Shown: one piece after another, positions 54,630-64,000 of the stretch
Numbering within the stretch: position 1 is the first letter of the stretch
How the letters are laid out: each line of letters opens with the position of its first letter
Source: Corynespora cassiicola
Taxonomy: Eukaryota; Ascomycota; Dothideomycetes; Pleosporales; Corynesporascaceae
DNA: 64,000 bases
Direction: 5' to 3'
Assembly (NCBI GenBank): GCA_022059125.1
Contig: JAEUWY010000012.1
Location: forward strand, 1,612,001-1,676,000
Made by a program: the position numbers and the translations under genes
The notes under the pieces: generated by a model
Databases searched by the model: none
What the model saw: the letters and a program-made list of their open reading frames with translations, nothing else
Told to the model about the DNA's origin: nothing

Positions 54630-55232
54630 GCGCCCGAGATAAGCAGCACAGACAGATATGATTTTCGAGTTGGAGTCCTCGGTTGCGATTGAGCAATTGA
54701 GGCTAAGAATAAACATGACATTGCAAATTGGATATTGCGCCGCGGGCGCGCAGAGCTTGCTGGCACTCGGCCCAGACTTGGGGGTTTGGTGAGGATATAC
54801 TGCATAATGAATGGCATATGGAACGCATAGCATGACGTGGATGAGGAGCCGAGGCACTGAGGATGGAACCTCTTAAAGGCACGGTAATGTGTGTGTATGG
54901 AAACTACATGCATGTGACTTTCTGGAGCGTACGTCTATGGCCGCTTGCATCCGTTTAGATACCCGGGACACAAATACAGCAATCATACACAGTCTGTATC
55001 CAAAGTTGAGCCGTGAATGATTACATCATGATTGACCTCGAAGTAGTTGCTCAAGAAGGCGGTACGCATATATTATTCTCTGGGACGTACAAGATTGACA
55101 TAAAGGGAGCGGATACACCGTCTTCATCATCAAATACCCCACATTCTGATAGGAACGGCAACGAGGAATTCATCCCAATCAACAAACTCACCATTCAAAG
55201 GCCGTAATCCAGCCCAACTCATCACTCATTAC
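54630..55232. other. convergent intergenic region
   Basis: About 600 nt of 3' flanks between the surface-protein gene (plus) and the questin-oxidase-like gene (minus). No coding sequence is supported. Confidence 0.5.
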
Positions 55233-56834
55233 TTACAGTCTGGCCTTCCCCTCCTCGTCTGGAAAGTCATCCCACGCCCCCTCAACGCCCGCCCACCTGA
55301 CAAACCGACAGATAATCTTGACAACCTCCTCATCAACCCCAAGATACTTTGTATAAAGCTTCTTCTCCTTCTCTGGCAACTTGTACCCCGGCTCCAACAT
55401 GCGCTCCACCGAATCCATACACATGTGCGCAATCTGAAGCCAATCCCCGCCTTTGAGCGGAAACATCTTCTCCACCTCCGCCCCCGGATGCGCCCCCACA
55501 TACTCATCCGTAACCCTCTCCGCATTCATAACCGCTCGCACAAACTTGGCCGTATGCCCATCATCGGGGTACCGCCTCGCCCTGAGCACGACACCCTCCC
55601 ACCCGCCGGGCCTCTTCGGCACAAACGAAGCCACGCGCTCGGGGTGTAGATCGGGGACCGCACACCCGGCATACATGACCATGTCCACCCACCCCTTCCA
55701 CGTCAGCAGCCGCGCCCTCTGCTCCAGCGTCAACCACTCCAACCGCGCGAAGACGGGGTAGAAGACGCTGAGCGTGGCGCTGTGCAGCAAGAAGAAGTCC
55801 AGTGCCGGCTTCTTGCCCGGTTTCTGCGCCGACGCGGAGACATACACCGCGCCGTGCACCATCTCGGCGGTGCGGGCGTCGATGTCTTGCTGCGTGGAGA
55901 GGACGCGCCACTGCGCGAGGACGGGGGGCAAGGCGGCGGTTGCGCGCTTGAAGAGGCCGTCGATGATTTTATTCGGGGGGTCTGAGGCTAGGACCGAGGT
56001 GCTGATCGCGGGGTCGGATTTTAGAGCTTGCATGGCTTCAAGGTAGGACAGGCGGGGGAGGGTGGGGTGTGAGGAGATGTGGGCTTCGGTTTGGTGGAAG
56101 GGGGTGGGCCAGTGTTCGTGGATGGCGGCGGCGGCTAGGGCTTCGGCGATGAGGCAGGGTTGGTTGAATTCGAGGCCGAAGCCTAGGTGGAGGATGGGGT
56201 GGACTAGGCCTGGGGGTCTGTATGTTAGATGCTGATGATGGAGGATGGGGGTGGGTCAGGGGGTCGTTACCGCCGTGCATTCTTCCCAAGATGTCTTCGG
56301 CGCGCTCGTCGCCTGCGAACATGTACTCCTTGAGTACTTCTTCAATGCCTCGGTCGGCGATCTCGTCCTGGAAGAATTGCAAGTAGTCATTGTAGAATTC
56401 TCCTTGCCCGAGGTGTTCTTTGAAAAAGGCTGGGTCTTTCAGTTTGATGGAGACGGAAGCATTGTGGTGCAAGGTCGACAATTGGAAGATCTTGTTGATA
56501 TCATAAGCAGCCTGTATTTCAGCAGTCGATGCTCCTAGAGCCCAGAGGGTACACAAGTGATGTACAATGTGGTATATTCCAGTCAGCATGCATGTCGTAA
56601 CTAAGACGCGTCTAACTCACTGTGGAAGCCAGCATCGTGGAACATGTTGTGATATTTTGCATGATTGAGCATCAAGAGCTCGGATGCCTTGTTCGCACTT
56701 TCTTCCTTCAGGCCTTCGACGTGTACGTTCCCTGGAGAATCTTGGGCTGAGAGTTGAATGTTGTATGGCGAAGCCCCTCTGGAGGTCTTGGGAAACGACT
56801 TTTGTAGGCTGTATCTCGTAGAATCGGAGGCCAT
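55233..56834 (-). CDS. questin oxidase-like Baeyer-Villiger oxidase (AflY/MdpL family)
   Basis: Member of the DUF4243/questin-oxidase family, cofactor-unusual enzymes that cleave anthraquinone-type rings. Probable exons in coding order: 56621-56834, about 56271-56573 and 55233-56209, giving 497 residues in frame. Family runs are LNHAKYHNMFHDAGFH, HIVHHLCTLWALGASTAEIQ, HLGQGEFYNDYLQFFQDEI, LVHPILHLGFGLEFNQP and SATLSVFYPVFARLEWL. The second intron uses CCCCCAG as acceptor, restoring GGLVHP. The first intron is odd: its GTGAGT donor and GCTGAC branch are good, but the expected acceptor before CACATTG reads ATAT instead of an AG. The nearest usable AG (exon from 56534) keeps the frame but deletes 13 conserved residues including the HxxHH motif. 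The gene may be functional with a non-standard splice, or damaged. Confidence 0.85.
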
Positions 56835-57764
56835 TTTGTTGACCAGAGCTTCAGCGACGATAGTGGTGATGTGAATAGATGGCCTGGGGCAAATCGTTTA
56901 GAGATTTGATGATCACACGATGATTGGGGAAGGAGCAAATCTCGCCCTCGACTAATGCACGAAATGTAGTAGATGTTGAAAGATGTGATTCTTTATTTCC
57001 TGTTCATTTAATGAGCCTCCTCATATATGCTCCCAGAGTCAATACCAACCTCGCACCTCGCTCTGTTCTCAATGCGAGTCTACCTTTGCAACGTTCCGGA
57101 TCATCGCACTCGCCTTTTCATGAACAGCGATATCTTCATAAGCGCAGGATCCAGATTCAGGCCACCGATAGTCGCAGCCTTATTTCCGACTTGGAGTGAC
57201 TCGCGCCTAGTATAGAAGATGGTGAGTGGCTACAGTTCAGTAGTGGATGCAACCTTGCAGCTCCCAAGCAAACGCACCTTGGTTTCTTTTTTCCCCTGCT
57301 TATTTGTTCGCTCTAGATGTCTCCGGCTTACGCAACCATTAATACATTGATGGTCAGTTGCATCCCATAAACCAAAGCAACTTTTGCAACTTTTGCTCAT
57401 TGCGCATGCTTTTGAACAATGCCGCTCCAATGACGCTCCCCCTAGTCGGAAATCCCCCGCAATTCTGATCAGCAGCATATCACGCGAGCCGCGGATAGCA
57501 CCGAGGTGACTTGCAGAGCCCATGACGAGTCACATCAAACTTGGCCCTCGTGTTTACGGCTAGCTTCAGCCGATGGCAAGGACGAGGGTGTTTGTCTGTC
57601 AACGGGAGGCATAAATCTCCGACTTCCCCGCACGTCCGACTAGCACATGAACCTAGGTTCAGTCAGGCGGATATGTTTTACATCCGGCCGAGAGCGCGAT
57701 GTGTAAAAGTTAACTAAGCCAATGGAACTGTTGTGCACCGATCAGCAAGTAGACGCACCGAACA
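56835..57764. promoter_or_regulatory. divergent promoter region of the oxidase/dehydratase pair
   Basis: 930 nt between two start codons that face away from each other. Such shared upstream regions are typical for co-regulated fungal secondary-metabolism genes. A CCTAGGTT block lies at 57651-57658 and several CGG/CCG triplets lie between 57560 and 57700. I could not define a specific repeated site. Confidence 0.5.
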
Positions 57765-58312
57765 ATGGCGAGCGACATTACATTCGAAGAGTACATGGCA
57801 CTAAGCCGCATCACGTTCGAATGGGCAGACAGCTATGATTCCAAAGTCAGTACATCCTCAGACATCCCATGCGACGTGAATCCAACATAGGAATGCAGCA
57901 ATTCGATCGCCTGGCCGCGATCCTCGCCCCAGAAGTCACACTCGACTACTCGGAAGCTTTTGGGCAGAAGCCCATTACCATGTCCAAAGAATCCTTCCTC
58001 AAGCTATCTGATAACCCCAACCGACTGGGCGGAATTGTAGACTGCATTCACCACATTGGTGGCTCGAAGTATGATCGCACAGGCCCGGATACTGTGACGG
58101 GGTATCACCAAGTCAGAACAGAATATAAGAGATACAAGACCGTTGAGAAAAAGGAAGTGGAGGCCACAGGTCAAGGCTTGACGCTGATGCATCATTACTA
58201 CAAGAAAGTGGATGGGAAATGGAAGCTTGCAGGCACGAAACCGGGCAGGAGAATGAATGATTTCAACTTTGATGAGATATTTGCTGAAGGGAATCCCAAG
58301 TCAAAGATTTGA
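57765..58312 (+). CDS. scytalone dehydratase-fold protein with altered active site
   Basis: SnoaL-like cone-shaped dehydratase. Exons 57765-57845 and 57899-58312 give 164 residues, the length of scytalone dehydratase. The N-terminal TFEWADSYDSK, the middle GYHQVRTEYKRYK and the end YYKKVDGKWKLAGTKPGRR align easily with the Magnaporthe melanin enzyme. By that alignment Tyr24, Asp25, Tyr44 and His78 match Tyr30, Asp31, Tyr50 and His85. However, His110 is replaced by Tyr103, Ser129 by Thr122 and Asn131 by Met124. A classical 1,8-DHN-melanin role is therefore unlikely. MdpB-type dehydratases, which act on anthraquinone-derived intermediates, are a better comparison, given the divergent AflY/MdpL-like neighbour. 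The acceptor is GAATGCAG; an earlier CATAG acceptor would break the frame. Confidence 0.88.
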
Positions 58313-58564
58313 TAGCACGAAATGACCGATGGCATTTTCATCGATGGCAATGTGGATCATAAGCACAAGCCGTATTCAGCCTGGCGAAAAATCCAAACTT
58401 TTTTGAATTTATTATATCTCTGAGCAGTTCGTGCAACTGCGTTCCCTGGGTTTCCAGAGTTGCTTTGGTTTAGACCATCCAAAACTGTCTGCACTCATAG
58501 CTCATCATCATCATTTCCACACCCTTTAGACTAGGGTATCTAGATGTATAAGAACACATCCGAT

Positions 58565-61006
58565 TTACCGTCTTACTGACAGCCATTCATTCGCTTCTGC
58601 CCAGTGCTTCTTTTCGGATTCTTTTAGGATACTTCCCGAAGTCTTCACTGCCTCAAAGATGGCATCCCACAGACTGAAGGCGACCTTCAGATCTCCAACG
58701 AGGTTTTCAGACTGTGGAAAGTACCTAGTCGAAGCTGTGGTCTGAACACGAGCCTTCAGCTCGGCAGATATAGGATCTGAATCAGCTTGCAATTCATCGA
58801 GATACGACTTAACAGCAATACTCAAAGCGCAATTGTTTGGTAGTAAGAATGGAAGCCTAGAGGACTGTTAGTGTGTGGAGATTGCAATGGGCGAGTGCAC
58901 TTACTTGAGAGGGATCTGTGGCAACTGGCGATTGGAACGATTGGCACATCCACTCAAGAACAGGTGAGTTGCCGCAACTTCAATCATGTCACGCGAGGTC
59001 TGGCGCACAATGTTCACGACAGAGTTGAAACCGAGGAGATGCTGGCTCAATGGACCCGTGAAACCGATTGGCTTGTGCCGCAAAGTACCCAGACCGGCCA
59101 CGCGGGATATGAGGAGGTTGAATTCCCTATCTTTTACTATAGCATTGTCAGCTTCAAGGCCTATCCGGGCAGATTCTGGGGATACTTGCACTCGCCACGC
59201 ATTGGAGCGCCGTTGTAAGGGAACATATCGAGATTCGAGTTAAGAACCCCGAGGCGGATGAGTTCAACTGCGAGTACAGCTGCCTCTTCCAAATCGCTAT
59301 TGCCTTTGAGAGAAGTAATTGCTGCCACCAGTGTCTTTCCCCACGCAGTAAGCTTATGGTCGGTGTCAACGTATTCGCGCAAGGCCAGGAACCGCCAGAT
59401 GGAGTTATAAACCACTTCATCCAGAGTAGAAAGGGGCTGACTCGTTAGCACTCGCAACTTTATAGAACCCTTGGTCTACACTTACGTTGTTCACATCCTT
59501 TTTGCCGACAGTCTTGGGGACAAAGTCCGCGTCTTGCAGCGCAAGAATGGCCGAGCCTAGGTATCCGCAAGGCTGGTGCTTGGAAACGACACCCCTGAAT
59601 GTGGCGTCCTTGACATTCCAAGTCTCAACGACTCTCCGTGCTTCGGGAACATTCCGCATGCTAATGGTGCTAGTATGAGGCTTGCCGGTTGTATCCTGGA
59701 ACCAGCATTTTAACGTGAGCTCCTTGTGCTGGTACCAATTGTGCAGAGACGCAGAAAGCAAATTGATCGTCGTTGTACGAAGAGGGTTGAGCTTTTTGCT
59801 GACGAGGTCGCGATATTCGCTGGAGTCTCCTCCATCCACGGGCGCCGCTTCCACAATCTCGCTGGTGGCGCGCCAGCTGAGGATCCTGGAGTTGATGAGG
59901 CCCCTTGAAAGATAGTGGTGAACCTCGTCAGGCAAGCGCTGGCCGATGAACTCGTGCGCATCGTTTGGCAACACACCCTCATTCCTCGGTTCAATCTTAC
60001 CATCCTCTGTAATAATAGGAAGGTGTTTGACTGCCAATCGTGCTCGACGGTATTTGTCCACGTAACCCGACTGTTGGAACCTAGGATCGTCTTGGTTGTT
60101 CACTACCACGGATATACCCGACCTGCCATTGTTCATTATCATCTCGATCGCGCCCGCGGGCTTGGGTTTTGTTCGCTGAGAGGAAGCGAGGTTCGGTAGG
60201 GAGGGGAGGAAATGTGAGCCGGCTAGCAGGAGCGCATCGACAAACATGTCATCGGAAATTTCGGCTTGGTTCACGTATTTCCTGAGGTCGGAAAGACACT
60301 TGGAGCGCTGTATCCACTTGAATGTCCCATCCTCCAAATCCCAAGATGTAATGATTCTGTTGGATTCGAACAGCAAGAGCTCTGATGACCCGGAAATGGC
60401 CGCCACGAATCGCTCTTTCTCGAAGTAGACGAGCTTCAAAAGGTCAGTAGAGCCCAAGTGTAGGTAATGGGTCACGAACCTGTGGCCAAGCACTGTACGG
60501 AGCAGTCAAATACTGGAGCCCATGTTCGCTCAGCACCAACTGTAGAAGGCGGAACAGATCTTCTGGAGAGACGTAGGCTGCGGGATGGGTCAGCGCTTGC
60601 TCTCATGTAGTACAAGCAAAGGCTCACTTGATTCGCCAAACTTCGCGACTGATTGCTCTGCCTGGTGTGCGTCGTACAAGGCCCAGGCGGTGCGATTAAC
60701 GTCTGCGCCCTCTTGTCTGTGTACGAACGGATCGTCCTGCTTCGATATGTCCAGACCGGTAAAGACGAAGAAAGGCTCGATGTGGTAGTGCGCGAACTTC
60801 TTAAGGTCGGCTTCGAGGTGTTCCCTCAAGCCCAGCGGGAGGCCGCCCAGTGCGGGCACCAGGGGCTCCTTCGCGCGGGGATGGTTGAGGATGCGGGAGT
60901 TAAGGTAATCGGCGGCATCGATGCCGACACGGAGGCCCTTAAACTCCTCCAAATTCGATGTCTCGCTGAGAGTTGTGTTCCAATTCTCGAAATCGCGAAT
61001 CCCCAT
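58565..61006 (-). CDS. MKT1: MKT1-like post-transcriptional regulator (XPG-nuclease fold)
   Basis: Cytoplasmic RNA-regulatory protein that works with Pbp1 on 3' ends of mRNAs. Exons in coding order: 60628-61006, 60480-60577, 59486-60433, 59192-59436, 58905-59126 and 58565-58856, giving 727 residues. Residues 1-130 form the XPG-N-like part (MGIRDFENWN, LRVGIDAADYLNSRIL, IEPFFVFTGLDISKQDD). Residues about 130-220 form the XPG-I-like part (LTAPYSAWPQLVYFEKE, GSSELLLFESNRIITSWDL). The Mkt1-specific central region and C-terminal domain follow (LISRVAGLGTLRHKPIGFTG, GFNSVVNIVRQTSRDMIEV). Full nuclease acidic residues are reduced, as in known Mkt1 proteins. Every junction has GT and AG ends and agrees in phase. 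I placed the fourth intron by choosing the GATAG acceptor, because the nearer one would leave an intron of only 29 nt. Confidence 0.92.
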
Positions 61007-61482
61007 GATGATGGCAGAGGAGGCCGAAATTCGACCTGGAAATTGGTTCAGTGTTTGTGTTGAGGGGTGTGCGCAATCGCGGTGAAGTAGGCGCGCCGAC
61101 GAGACTACGGGTTATTTCGGGCAGTGAGGGGGGAGCGGGGTGTAAGGAATAATTGTGAAAGTCGGCGGGGAAGGCTATGGCAAGGTGAAATCCATGGATT
61201 GGGAGCTCACGTTAAGCTCCCGTCCTTGGCGTCCACGGGTGTTGAACCCTGGAAAACGCGCTAGACCGCTTCGGTCTCTAGACCCAGGTACGTCCTGTAT
61301 AGATCATCCAGTTCGGACGGCGCTTCCCAGCTTACCCTGACACCATTTTCGAGTAGTCACGAAACATTTGCGTGAATTCAAGAGAGAGATTTTTCGATCT
61401 TTACGTAGGTAGTTGCACTGCTTCTAATTGCCCTCAGATCGACCCCGCCAGCCGTTGACTCTTATCAGTCTTTTAGATAGTC
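61007..61482. other. divergent promoter region between MKT1 and the 2OG oxygenase
   Basis: 476 nt between two divergent start codons. It contains a 7-bp hairpin (GGGAGCT/AGCTCCC around 61199-61220) and a short tRNA-like patch at about 61220-61290 that I do not call a tRNA. Confidence 0.5.
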
Positions 61483-62690
61483 ATGCCTCACTCCGAGTTG
61501 AAAGATGCCGGCATCCCGGTTATAGACATATCGGACTCATCGCCTGAAACGTCTCAGAAAGTACTTGACGCTGCATCAACCCATGGGTTCCTCTTCATTA
61601 AAAACGATGGCGTGACCATACCACCCAAGAACATTACGGAGATGTTCGATTTGGTATTTCACCTGTCGAATCTGGGAAGGTTACTTCTGACCTCTTCAGT
61701 CTGCCAAGTTTTTCAAGTCTCCTCGTGAACAGAAAGAAGAATATGCCATTCATTCCGAGAAAGCAGGAGGCATCAACCGCGGCTGGGTCTCCATGCAAGG
61801 CGAATCTCTCGACCCCGAAGGCCAAAAGGTAAGTGACAACAGCGTCCGAAATCTCACCCAAGTCGTACAAAAAAGCCCCTCACTTGAAATATGATATCCA
61901 AAGCTGACGAACACTTAAGCAAGGCGACCCCAAAGAGTACGTCCCCTCCAATTAACCCCACAAACCCGACTAACCCCCTGCCCCTAGAGCCTTCAACATC
62001 GCACCCCCATACCCCACCCTCCAGCCACTCCCCTCCCCCCTATCCGAGTCCTCCTCCCTAATCAAAAACTTCCAAACCTCCTGCCACACCCTCTGCACCA
62101 ACATCCTCGCCCACCTCAACACCGCCCTCTCTCTCCCCCCCGGCTACCTCCCCAACCGCCACGATCTCACCCAAGCTCCCAGCGGCACAATAATGCGCCT
62201 CCTCTACTACCCCTCCACCCGCGCCTCCTCAGATTCAGAATCCATCCGCGCAGGCGCCCACTCCGACTACGGCTCCATAACTCTCCTCTTCCGCCTCCCC
62301 GGCCAGCCCGGCCTCGAGATCCTCAAAGAAGACGACTCGTGGGCCCCCGTGCCCGTGAACCCGCATCCAGACAGCCTGCGCGATCCCCCCATCCTCGTCA
62401 ACATCGGTGACCTGCTGAGCTTCTGGACCAACGGCATGTTGAAGAGCACGGTGCATAGGGTTACGTTTAGCGGTGGGGAGGAGAGGTATAGCATGGCGTA
62501 TTTTTGCCATCCGTTGGATGGGGTCGAGTTGGAGGCTGTGCCGAGCGAGGTGATTGAGGGGTATGGCGGGAGGGGGGCTGAGGAGCTGGAGAGGCAGAGG
62601 AAGAGGTTGGGGCTGGGGGAGGGGGAGCGGACGGTGTTGACGGCGAGGCAGCATTTGGATAGGAGGCTGAAGATCACGTATGGGATCTAG
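61483..62690 (+). CDS. 2-oxoglutarate/Fe(II)-dependent oxygenase, isopenicillin-N-synthase-like
   Basis: Non-haem iron oxygenase. Exons 61483-61653, 61700-61828, 61920-61936 and 61988-62690 give 339 residues. The N-terminal DIOX_N part begins IPVIDISDSSPETSQKVLDA and HGFLFIKNDGV. The iron triad is His197 and Asp199 in AGAHSDYGSITLLF plus His262 in KSTVHRVTF. The 2-oxoglutarate-binding RxS is Arg272 and Ser274 in ERYSMAYF. The third exon has only 17 nt (QGDPK plus part of Glu). The last coding third uses many G-rich codons. This family includes gibberellin-oxidase-like and many secondary-metabolite enzymes in fungi; the substrate is not deducible. The ATG is in a TAGTCATGC context and no upstream in-frame ATG exists. 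Confidence 0.9.
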
Positions 62691-62901
62691 AGGTGACTGG
62701 GGTCCGTGGACTGAATTAAACATGATTGCTGTTGTAATCGTGGTCTAGCTGAGGATACACGTAGCTGAGATGACGCTCATTACGAATCTTCGTGATCCAT
62801 CCAACACCGTCCCATGCTTTCTGAACGCCGTGTTCGCTATGCATCCCAGCCCAAATTCAAAAAGTAAAACATATTATAGATCGAACAAGATTAGGACAAC
62901 A
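62691..62901. other. convergent 3' flanks
   Basis: About 210 nt separate the stop codons of the 2OG oxygenase (plus) and the BRCT protein (minus). No other feature is seen. Confidence 0.5.
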
Positions 62902-64000
62902 TCAACCCCTCCTCTTCCTCGATCTGGTGGGCCCAGGCACCTCGCTCATGGAGTCCTTCACTATTCCAATCCCCTCCATGACACTCGTACCCTCCTCTAC
63001 TTTCCCTCCTATAGCCCGAATCATCTGCGCTCTAGCCTCTTGCGCACCTGGCGCATCCCAACCCAGCTCTTGTGAGGGCTGATATTGGATAGACTTTGCT
63101 TTTGTCCTTTCCTCTGCATCGTCTTCGCCGTTCACATCCAAGGAGCCCGTGCGCGAAAGCACATCGTCGGCCGTCGAAGCATTTGAACGCGATGATTGCG
63201 CACGGCCGAGCTGGCGCCTCCGCCTTCGCTTTTCTTCTTCCTTATCGGCGGGGTTCGGCGCTGTTTTGCGATTCGAGAGAAGAGCGGACATTATGCTTGA
63301 GTAGTCCTTTTCCCGTTTCTCTTCAGGCTCCAGAATGCTATCTGGGGGAATGACAGAGTCGGGGCTGGGCTCTTTTCCTAGTCTTGTCCTCCGAGGTGCT
63401 GGTGCTTGTTTGGGAGGCGCATCGGATGTTGAAGTCGAATTGTTTTTCGTGTTGACGTGCGTTGTAGACGCATTCGAGGAAGTCGAAGGGCGGCGCGGAG
63501 AATTTACGCCAGGATTAATATCCTTCAACGGGTAAGAGGATGGCCCATCGAAGATACCGATTGGGTCATCCTGGTCAAGGCTAGAACTGTGAGTGCTGGA
63601 GCTAGTATTTGAAGAAATATCGATAGCTGACGCAGGCGTTGGACCTGCCGAAACAGCTAGCACAAGTGATTGGGCACGCTGGGGTCCAACTCGCGGCTTG
63701 GATACGTGTCTCGCCGTTTGTGCTTTCTTCTGGGCAAGCTTGAAGCTGTCTTCCTTTGAAAGACGAGCAGTAGGAACTTCAGAGTGTGAAGCCCTAGGGG
63801 TTTCTTGTCTCGGCAGTTGAGAGGTTTTGTTCAGTAAGTAACCATCAAACGGCTTCAGTTCACCAGTACGAATGCAATCCCACAGCCATGTAGCGTGAAC
63901 AGCCGGTATACGCTTATCCGCAACAAACTTTGCTTTATCTGGGTTAGGTTTCCAGGAGTTAGAAACCATGACCGAAGTTTTGGTCGATAGGTTTTCATCG
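62902..64000 (-). CDS. DPB11/Rad4 (TopBP1-type) BRCT protein, C-terminal part
   Basis: Minus-strand frame open from the right edge to the stop at 62902, about 366 residues, with the N-terminus outside the window. Residues 1-55 of the visible part (TKTSVMVSNSWKPNPDK, then RIPAVHATWLWDCIRTGEL) are the second half of a BRCT repeat, including the conserved Trp of its last helix. The rest is a Ser/Pro/Lys-rich disordered tail ending in a basic SRKRRG-type sequence that could be a nuclear-localisation signal. This layout matches the C-terminal end of fungal Dpb11/Rad4/Cut5, which links CDK-phosphorylated Sld2/Sld3 to replication start and activates the Mec1 checkpoint. Other BRCT proteins are possible because only one repeat is visible. 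Confidence 0.75.
   Translation of the reverse strand, partial: DENLSTKTSVMVSNSWKPNPDKAKFVADKRIPAVHATWLWDCIRTGELKPFDGYLLNKTSQLPRQETPRASHSEVPTARLSKEDSFKLAQKKAQTARHVSKPRVGPQRAQSLVLAVSAGPTPASAIDISSNTSSSTHSSSLDQDDPIGIFDGPSSYPLKDINPGVNSPRRPSTSSNASTTHVNTKNNSTSTSDAPPKQAPAPRRTRLGKEPSPDSVIPPDSILEPEEKREKDYSSIMSALLSNRKTAPNPADKEEEKRRRRRQLGRAQSSRSNASTADDVLSRTGSLDVNGEDDAEERTKAKSIQYQPSQELGWDAPGAQEARAQMIRAIGGKVEEGTSVMEGIGIVKDSMSEVPGPTRSRKRRG

Noticed and set aside
55013..55207. 64-codon plus-strand frame after the surface-protein gene
   Set aside because: The frame starts at GTG, lies in the 3' flank between convergent genes and shows no family resemblance.
56180..56280. Frameshift in the questin-oxidase-like gene at the second intron
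   Set aside because: An apparent one-base shift arises only if the ATACAG acceptor is used. The CCCCCAG acceptor ten bases on restores the frame and the conserved GGLVHP sequence.
61215..61290. tRNA-like patch on the minus strand (AGACCGAAGCGGTCTAGCGC followed by GGGTTCAACACCC)
   Set aside because: It resembles D-arm and anticodon or T-arm pieces, but the stems do not pair over the needed lengths, the acceptor strand has no complementary partner at the right distance, and no standard cloverleaf can be drawn.

Overview
The window is nuclear DNA of a filamentous ascomycete (Pezizomycotina). The fungal-specific markers are a PalH pH sensor, a Chs7 chitin-synthase chaperone, a DPB11/Rad4-type BRCT protein, MKT1, DCN1 and a secreted class II-type peroxidase. 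Genes carry many short introns (about 45-100 nt) with GTRAGT-type donors and CTRAY branch points, and there are no operons. The protein set looks like a Dothideomycete, but that is an impression and not a demonstrated placement. I rebuilt all gene models by hand from reading frames, splice signals and family knowledge; exon coordinates are in the entries. For every multi-exon model the exon lengths sum to a whole number of codons, apart from the pseudouridine synthase, whose 5' end is open.

Left part (1-23 kb) is mostly housekeeping. A very large uncharacterised protein runs off the left edge, followed by a smaller uncharacterised protein, ribosomal protein eL32, the cullin-neddylation factor DCN1 (with an exceptionally long intron holding its own ORF), the sorting nexin MVP1, PalH, and, divergent from PalH, CHS7.

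The middle (24-50 kb) is accessory and metabolic. It holds an FAD phenol-hydroxylase-type monooxygenase, a 2 kb AT-rich gene-free block, a SET-domain protein with an N-terminal signal sequence, a secreted haem peroxidase, a hotdog thioesterase, three unlike Gfo/Idh/MocA oxidoreductases, an RluA-type pseudouridine synthase, a DHA2-type MFS exporter, a two-part EthD-like protein and a glyoxalase-fold protein. Two of the Gfo/Idh genes share a 30-nt promoter element at nearly the same distance from their start codons, which suggests co-regulation. Two long stretches (43.8-47.7 and 50.2-54.0 kb) hold no convincing gene.

The right part (54-64 kb) has a small GPI-type surface protein, a divergent pair made of a questin-oxidase-like (AflY/MdpL-type) Baeyer-Villiger oxidase and a scytalone-dehydratase-fold protein, then MKT1, a 2-oxoglutarate/Fe(II) oxygenase and the C-terminal part of a DPB11/Rad4 homologue that runs off the right edge. 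The oxidase/dehydratase pair matches the tailoring pairs of fungal anthraquinone and benzophenone pathways, but no polyketide synthase lies in the window. The dehydratase has lost three of the classical scytalone dehydratase active-site residues, and the oxidase lacks a normal splice acceptor at a conserved exon boundary.
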